Source of the DNA: an uncultured Clostridia bacterium
GTDB lineage: Bacteria > Bacillota > Clostridia > TANB77 > CAG-508
Length of the DNA stretch: 37,618 bases
Reading direction: 5' to 3'
Assembly (NCBI GenBank): GCA_944390695.1
Contig: CALXQP010000028.1
Span: 1 to 37,618 of the forward strand
Of this stretch, positions 33,536 to 37,618 are shown piece after piece. A program made the position numbers and the translations under genes. Each line of letters opens with the position of its first letter. The first letter of the stretch is position 1. The notes under the pieces were generated by a model, which worked only from the letters and a program-made list of their open reading frames with translations, had not been told where the DNA came from and ran no database searches.

Positions 33536-35503
33536 TTAAAATTTTATTACTCCACTTTTATATGCCTCTAGCAATTGTTCTAAATCTGCAATTTGTTTTC
33601 TTAGTTCTTTACCTATATCTGTATCATCAATCTTTTTTCTTGTAACTTTTTCAACAATTTGCGTTGTTGAATGTAAATCTGTTTCTTTTATTATTGCAAG
33701 TTCTCTTGAACAAAATGGCTCATGTGCAGCAAGTGTTAAACCATATGAACTATATATTAAGGTATATCCTGCTATTCCTGTAGTTTTTTGATATGCTTTT
33801 GATAATCCTCCATCTATTATCAATAATTTTCCATTTGCTTTTATTGGACTTTCTCCTGTTTTAAATTTTACAGGTATATGTCCACATATTATATGACCTC
33901 CATCTTCTGATACTTGCATTTCTTTTAATACTTTTATTGCATAACTTTCTTCATTTGAAAATTTATAAAATGGATTTTTTATTTCTTCTTTTTCTTTTTC
34001 ATCATCAACAAAATATCTTTCAAATGTTTTCATTGCATGTTTACAAAAGATTGGCGAATTTTTACCACACCATAAATACCAAAGAAAATCTTCTCCATAT
34101 AATTTTTCTTCACTATTCTCATTTTCAAAAAATCCTTGTCTTGCAATTTGTTCTGCTAAATCTAAATATTCTTTTCCACTTACTACTTTATCTTTTATTT
34201 TTGTTTTCGCAAATTCTCCATCTTCTGTCATTGGTATACAGCCATGTATTAATAAATTATTATTAAAAACTTTATATAAATTTCCTTTTGTAAATAAAAA
34301 ATTTATATGTTTTCTTAATTTTTCACTATTTAAAAAATTATTTTTTATTTTATTTACAATCTCTTCTTCTTCTTTTGATAATTTATATGGATTATTTATA
34401 TCAATTGTAGGAAATTCTTTATCTAACATTTTGTATGTTTTTCCATTTATTGTTACTTCATTATTTTTATGATTAATTTTATCTAATAATAATCTATCAT
34501 CCATTTCAAATTCTGGATGTCTTTTTATTAATTGCCCCTCTAATTTGAATTGTATTATTGCTGTAGCTTTTTGAATTTTTGTTAATAATTCAATATCAGC
34601 TTTTTTAGAATTAACTTTTGGCTCAAAAACAGCAGATTTTGTATTTTTATATGTGTTAGCAGCAAATTCTGTTAATGCTCTTATATTAATTCCATATCCA
34701 TCTTCTAATATATCTAAATTATTATATCTTGAACATATTCTTATTACATTAAATATACATGCTTCACTACCTGCTGCTGCTCCCATCCATATTATATCAT
34801 GATTTCCCCATTGTATATCAATTGAATGATATTTCATCAGTTCATCTAATATTATATGTGGACCTGGTCCTCTATCATATATATCTCCAATTATGTGTAA
34901 ATGGTCTATTGCAAGTCTTTTTATTACATCTGAAATTGCTATTATAAATCCATCTGCTCTTTCCAAACTAATAATAGTTTTTATTATTTGGTCATAATAA
35001 TATTCTTTATCTGTTGCCATATTTTGCCCTGAATGTAATAATTCATCTATTATATATTCATATTCTTTTGGTATCGATTTTCTTACTTTTGACCTACTAT
35101 ATTTAGAAGCTATTATTTGGCATAATTCTATAAGTCTATATAATGTAATTTTATAAAATTCATTTAAATCTTTATTTTCATCTTTTATTTGTTTTTTTAT
35201 TAATTTTAACTTTTCTTTTGGATAATAGATTAATGTAGCCAATTTTTTTCTTTCTTCATTTGTCATACAATTTCCGAATACTTCGTCTATTTTGGTTTTT
35301 ATAACTCCTGATGCATTATTCAATATATGTATAAAAGATTCATATTCACCATGTAAATCACTTAAAAAATGTTCTGTTCCTTTTGGTAAATTTAGTATAG
35401 CTTTTAAATTTATTATTTCTGTACATACTGCTTGAATTGTAGGAAATTTTTCTGATAGTAATTTTAAATATTTTATATCATTTTCAGTATATTCTTTATC
35501 CAT
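33536..35503 (-). CDS. fbp: Fructose-1,6-bisphosphatase class III
   Basis: The 655-residue protein matches the long Firmicutes FBPase (about 640-670 residues) of the metallophosphatase fold. Motifs: EHFLSDLHGEYESF (about 44-57), HIIGDIYDRGPGP, IQWGNHDIIWMGAAAGS, GHIICGHIPVKFKTGESP and LIIDGGLSKAYQKTTGIAGY. It removes the 1-phosphate of fructose 1,6-bisphosphate in gluconeogenesis. It is the last gene of an operon that follows the Cys-rich mini-protein and the DUF362 protein, 16 nt after the latter. A weak ribosome site (GAGAGTGA) suggests translational coupling. Confidence 0.97.
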   Translation of the reverse strand: MDKEYTENDIKYLKLLSEKFPTIQAVCTEIINLKAILNLPKGTEHFLSDLHGEYESFIHILNNASGVIKTKIDEVFGNCMTNEERKKLATLIYYPKEKLKLIKKQIKDENKDLNEFYKITLYRLIELCQIIASKYSRSKVRKSIPKEYEYIIDELLHSGQNMATDKEYYYDQIIKTIISLERADGFIIAISDVIKRLAIDHLHIIGDIYDRGPGPHIILDELMKYHSIDIQWGNHDIIWMGAAAGSEACIFNVIRICSRYNNLDILEDGYGINIRALTEFAANTYKNTKSAVFEPKVNSKKADIELLTKIQKATAIIQFKLEGQLIKRHPEFEMDDRLLLDKINHKNNEVTINGKTYKMLDKEFPTIDINNPYKLSKEEEEIVNKIKNNFLNSEKLRKHINFLFTKGNLYKVFNNNLLIHGCIPMTEDGEFAKTKIKDKVVSGKEYLDLAEQIARQGFFENENSEEKLYGEDFLWYLWCGKNSPIFCKHAMKTFERYFVDDEKEKEEIKNPFYKFSNEESYAIKVLKEMQVSEDGGHIICGHIPVKFKTGESPIKANGKLLIIDGGLSKAYQKTTGIAGYTLIYSSYGLTLAAHEPFCSRELAIIKETDLHSTTQIVEKVTRKKIDDTDIGKELRKQIADLEQLLEAYKSGVIKF

Positions 35504-35519
35504 TTTATCACTCTCTTAA

Positions 35520-36386
35520 CTAAATATTTATCAACTCATATTCTCTTGTGCCAAATCCAAGTTCTGCAGCAGCTTCAATTGTATGAATTCCATTTTGTCT
35601 TTCAACTCTTGCTACAAAATGATCTCTTCCTGGATCTTTTGAATTATATATTAAATCTATACATGCTTGGTCTATTGCTATTGGATCCAAACTTGCTAAA
35701 ATTCCAATATCTTTCATACATGGATCTTCTGCTTTTGCACAACAATCACAATCAACTGATAAGTTGCACATTACATTTATATATGCTATTTTATTTTTAA
35801 ACATATTATGAATTGTAGAAGCACTATCAGCCATTGACTCTAAAAATTTATTTTGCTCTGTATTCCAGAAATTTTCTGTATTACCTGCACCATGTATATA
35901 TGCTTTTCCATAAGATGATGCAACACCTATTGACAATTGTTTTAATGCTCCTCCATATCCTCCCATTGGATGTCCTTTAAAATGTGATAATACTAACATT
36001 GAATCATAATTTTTTATGTTTTTTCCAACAAAATTCTTTTTAATCATTTTTCCATTTGGAATTTCTATTTCCATATCTGGTCCTTCTGCATCCATAATAT
36101 CAACATCAAAATATTTTGTCCATCCATGGTTTTCAATTAATTTTTTATGTTTTTCTGTTGTATTTCTTTCTCCTTCATAAGCTGTATTACATTCAACAAC
36201 TGTTCCATTTACTTTTTCTACAATTGCTTTTACAAATTCTGGTCTTATATAATTTTGATTTCCTTGTTCTCCAGAATGTAACTTTACAGCTACTTTTCCT
36301 GGTAAATTTATTCCTAAAACTTCATACATTTTTACAACACTTTCTGGTTTAATTTCTTTTGTAAAATACACTTTTGCTTTTTCCAT
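35520..36386 (-). CDS. DUF362 family protein
   Basis: The 288-residue protein has typical DUF362 features: KVAVKLHSGEQGNQNYIRPE (about 31-50), VLSHFKGHPMGGYGGALKQL, VMCNLSVDCDCC (Cys cluster), DPCMKDIGILASLDPIAIDQ and GRDHFVARVERQNGIHTIEA. DUF362 proteins are often fused to ferredoxin domains; here no 4Fe-4S domain is attached, but the cluster CDCCAKAEDPC could bind a metal. The function is unknown. It lies 29 nt after a Cys-rich 53-residue gene, which may supply a redox or metal partner, and 16 nt before fbp. Confidence 0.85.
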   Translation of the reverse strand: MEKAKVYFTKEIKPESVVKMYEVLGINLPGKVAVKLHSGEQGNQNYIRPEFVKAIVEKVNGTVVECNTAYEGERNTTEKHKKLIENHGWTKYFDVDIMDAEGPDMEIEIPNGKMIKKNFVGKNIKNYDSMLVLSHFKGHPMGGYGGALKQLSIGVASSYGKAYIHGAGNTENFWNTEQNKFLESMADSASTIHNMFKNKIAYINVMCNLSVDCDCCAKAEDPCMKDIGILASLDPIAIDQACIDLIYNSKDPGRDHFVARVERQNGIHTIEAAAELGFGTREYELINI

Positions 36387-36415
36387 AATACATCTTCCTT
36401 TCTAATTTTTATAAT

Positions 36416-36577
36416 CTATTCTCCACAACCTTCACAGTGTGAGCAATGACCATTACATTCTTCTTCATCATCTGCAAATTCATATATATCTTCTTTTATA
36501 TAAGATACTTCTTTTTCAAGTTCTTCAACTCTTTTTTCCAATTTTTCTATTTTTTCCATCATTTCTTTTTCTGTCAT
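36416..36577 (-). CDS. Cys-rich coiled-coil mini-protein (53 aa)
   Basis: Start ATG 36575-36577 behind GGAGGAAAATTAAA. The N-terminal two thirds (MTEKEMMEKIEKLEKRVEEL, EKEVSYIKEDIYEF) form a heptad coiled coil. The tail is DDEEECNGHCSHCEGCGE, with Cys at 41, 45, 48 and 51 and His at 44 and 47, a likely metal-binding site. It begins the operon with DUF362 and fbp, so a metal or iron-sulfur role shared with the DUF362 protein is possible. No family was recognised, but the ribosome site and Cys spacing make a real gene very likely. Confidence 0.8.
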   Translation of the reverse strand: MTEKEMMEKIEKLEKRVEELEKEVSYIKEDIYEFADDEEECNGHCSHCEGCGE

Positions 36578-36671
36578 TTTAATTTTCCTCCTTTCTTACT
36601 TTCCTAATTTATGGGCATTTCCATTTCTAAACTGCGAACAATTTCCAATTTAGATTTCTTTTTATTTTAAA

Positions 36672-36722
36672 TTAGGACAGGTCTTTATTGAGCGAAATTG
36701 TCCCAAAAAAGATCTGTCCTAA
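36672..36722 (-). terminator. Terminator-like hairpin after efp
   Basis: TTAGGACAG and TCTTT (36672-36685) pair with AAAGA and CTGTCCTAA (36708-36722), about 13 bp around a 22-nt loop. It starts 5 nt after the efp stop codon. The T-run is weak. It separates efp from the next operon. Confidence 0.6.
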
Positions 36723-36727
36723 AAATT

Positions 36728-37294
36728 TTATACTCTTTCCATATATTCACATGTACGTGTATCAATTCTTAATATGTCACCGATATTTATAAACATAGGA
36801 ACTTGTAATTCTAATCCTGTTTCTAATTTTGCTGGTTTTCCTGATGTTGTTGTTGTGTTTCCTGCAAATCCTGGTTCTGTATAAACTACCTCTAATTCTA
36901 CAAATATTGGTGGTTCAACTGCAAAAACCTTTCCTTTAAATGAAAGTATTGTTACTTCCATATTTTCTTTCAAATATTTTAAACAATCTCCAAGATCATC
37001 TTTATTTAAAGGCATTTGGTCATATGTTTCATTATCCATAAAATAATACAAATCACCATCATTATATAAATATTGCATTGCTTTTTTCTCTATTTCAGCT
37101 CCTGGATATTTATCAGATGGGTTAAATGTTTTTTCTAAAACTGCTCCAGTTATTACATTTTTTAATTTTGTTCTAACAAATGCTGCTCCTTTTCCTGGTT
37201 TTACATGTTGGAATTCTACTACTCTAAAAACTCCTCCATCCATTTCAAATGTTGTGCCATTTCTAAAATCTCCTGCCATATATACTCCTGCCAT
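36728..37294 (-). CDS. efp: Translation elongation factor P
   Basis: The 188-residue protein has the normal three beta-barrel EF-P layout: an N-terminal KOW-like domain with [16 protein letters not shown] (31-46), the middle OB domain and the C-terminal OB domain ending in [11 protein letters not shown]. Lys35, in the KPGKG loop, is the residue modified in many bacteria; the modification system is not in the window. EF-P relieves stalling at polyproline. Start ATG 37294 with AAAGGAG; an internal Met6 is possible. Own promoter at 37342-37370. Confidence 0.98.
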   Translation of the reverse strand: MAGVYMAGDFRNGTTFEMDGGVFRVVEFQHVKPGKGAAFVRTKLKNVITGAVLEKTFNPSDKYPGAEIEKKAMQYLYNDGDLYYFMDNETYDQMPLNKDDLGDCLKYLKENMEVTILSFKGKVFAVEPPIFVELEVVYTEPGFAGNTTTTSGKPAKLETGLELQVPMFINIGDILRIDTRTCEYMERV

Positions 37295-37341
37295 GTTTTA
37301 TTCTCCTTTCAAATTCTTTACATAATTTTAACACTTATTCC

Positions 37342-37370
37342 ATTTTACACTATCTTAGCATAAAAATCAA
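37342..37370 (-). promoter_or_regulatory. Promoter of efp
   Basis: On the minus strand -35 TTGATT (37365-37370), 17 nt, -10 TAAAAT (37342-37347). It lies just inside the long repeat-rich region. Confidence 0.7.
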
Positions 37371-37391
37371 GGCTTTTGATTAAATTTTCGC

Positions 37392-37618
37392 AATTTAGTG
37401 CCGGTTCTCTTTTTCGCGTCTGGGGTGGCAAATTGGTGCCGGTTCTCTTTTTCGCGTTTGGGGTGGTAATTTGGTGCCGGTTCTCTTTTTTACATTTTGC
37501 TCTAGTCTGGCTAGCCAAGCGGAATAAGAACAAAATGTAACAAAGAGAACCGGCACCAAATTACCACCCCAAACGCGAAAAAGAGAACCGGCACCAATTT
37601 GCCACCCCAGACGCGAAA
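37392..37618. repeat. Dispersed GGTGCCGGTTCTC repeat, copy C, as an 88-bp inverted repeat
   Basis: Three direct cores (37392-37414, 37431-37452, 37468-37490), 37-39 nt apart and joined by CGCGTxTGGGGTGG, are followed by inverted cores at 37542-37562 and 37581-37600. The arms 37412-37499 and 37531-37618 match over 88 bp with one mismatch around a 31-nt loop that contains GGCTAGCC. The structure is cut by the window edge. An open reading frame across it (ending at 37345) is made of repeat translations and is not a gene. Confidence 0.9.

Noticed and set aside
37345..37533. Open reading frame of 62 codons on the minus strand
   Set aside because: Its residues (KKENRH, KKRTGTN, KREPALN) are translations of the dispersed repeat in three frames; no ribosome site.
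37392..37618. Possible CRISPR array because of regularly spaced repeats
   Set aside because: Spacers are only about 15 nt and nearly identical, and the units are inverted half-way; no cas genes.

Overview
The window is AT-rich (low-GC) DNA of a spore-forming member of the Firmicutes, most likely an anaerobic clostridium. The evidence is the germination protease gene gpr, a broken spore-coat/manganese-catalase (CotJC-type) gene, the large class III fructose-1,6-bisphosphatase, an AddA-type helicase-nuclease, strong GGAGG ribosome sites, TTG/GTG starts and sigma-A promoters of the TTGAAA-17-TATAAT kind. Nearly all genes lie on the minus strand; only gpr and the CotJC remnant are on the plus strand. 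No tRNA, rRNA or CRISPR array was seen.

Positions 1-5100 are accessory DNA. They hold a Fic gene cut by the window edge, a decayed ISAs1-type transposase, a membrane-anchored surface protein whose C-terminus looks like the variable region of a diversity-generating retroelement (DGR), a (GT)11 microsatellite, and a complete Fic toxin/VbhA-type antitoxin pair flanked by two copies of a dispersed repeat. A 5'-truncated CotJC gene follows. Positions 5100-11700 are housekeeping: addA, pnp and rpsO. Two about 94% identical 159-nt structured elements sit at 4924-5082 and 11813-11971.

Positions 12000-22400 look like one exopolysaccharide locus. In order of transcription it holds a membrane-anchored metallo-beta-lactamase-fold protein, a VTC-type polyphosphate polymerase-domain protein, DUF4956, CotH, a membrane-anchored glycosidase with a CBM9-like tail, a HEAT-repeat membrane protein, a processive family-2 glycosyltransferase, and a sensor protein with a degenerate GGDEF and a probably active EAL domain. 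A near-consensus promoter (TTGACA-18-TATAAT) precedes the first gene and a terminator follows the last. The inferred role is making and trimming a cell-surface polymer under c-di-GMP control.

Positions 22400-26700 carry an ABC-2 exporter (ATPase and permease), a small anchored extracytoplasmic protein, a DUF4116 repeat protein, a hairpin-rich gene-free stretch and a small solitary gene. Then come a frameshifted asnB with an eroded glutaminase site, gpr, a SipW/TasA-like exported protein, uvrB with a small membrane protein, another small solitary gene, an operon of a Cys-rich mini-protein, a DUF362 protein and fbp, and finally efp. The window ends in a long inverted repeat built from the same GGTGCCGGTTCTC repeat seen around the toxin-antitoxin pair.
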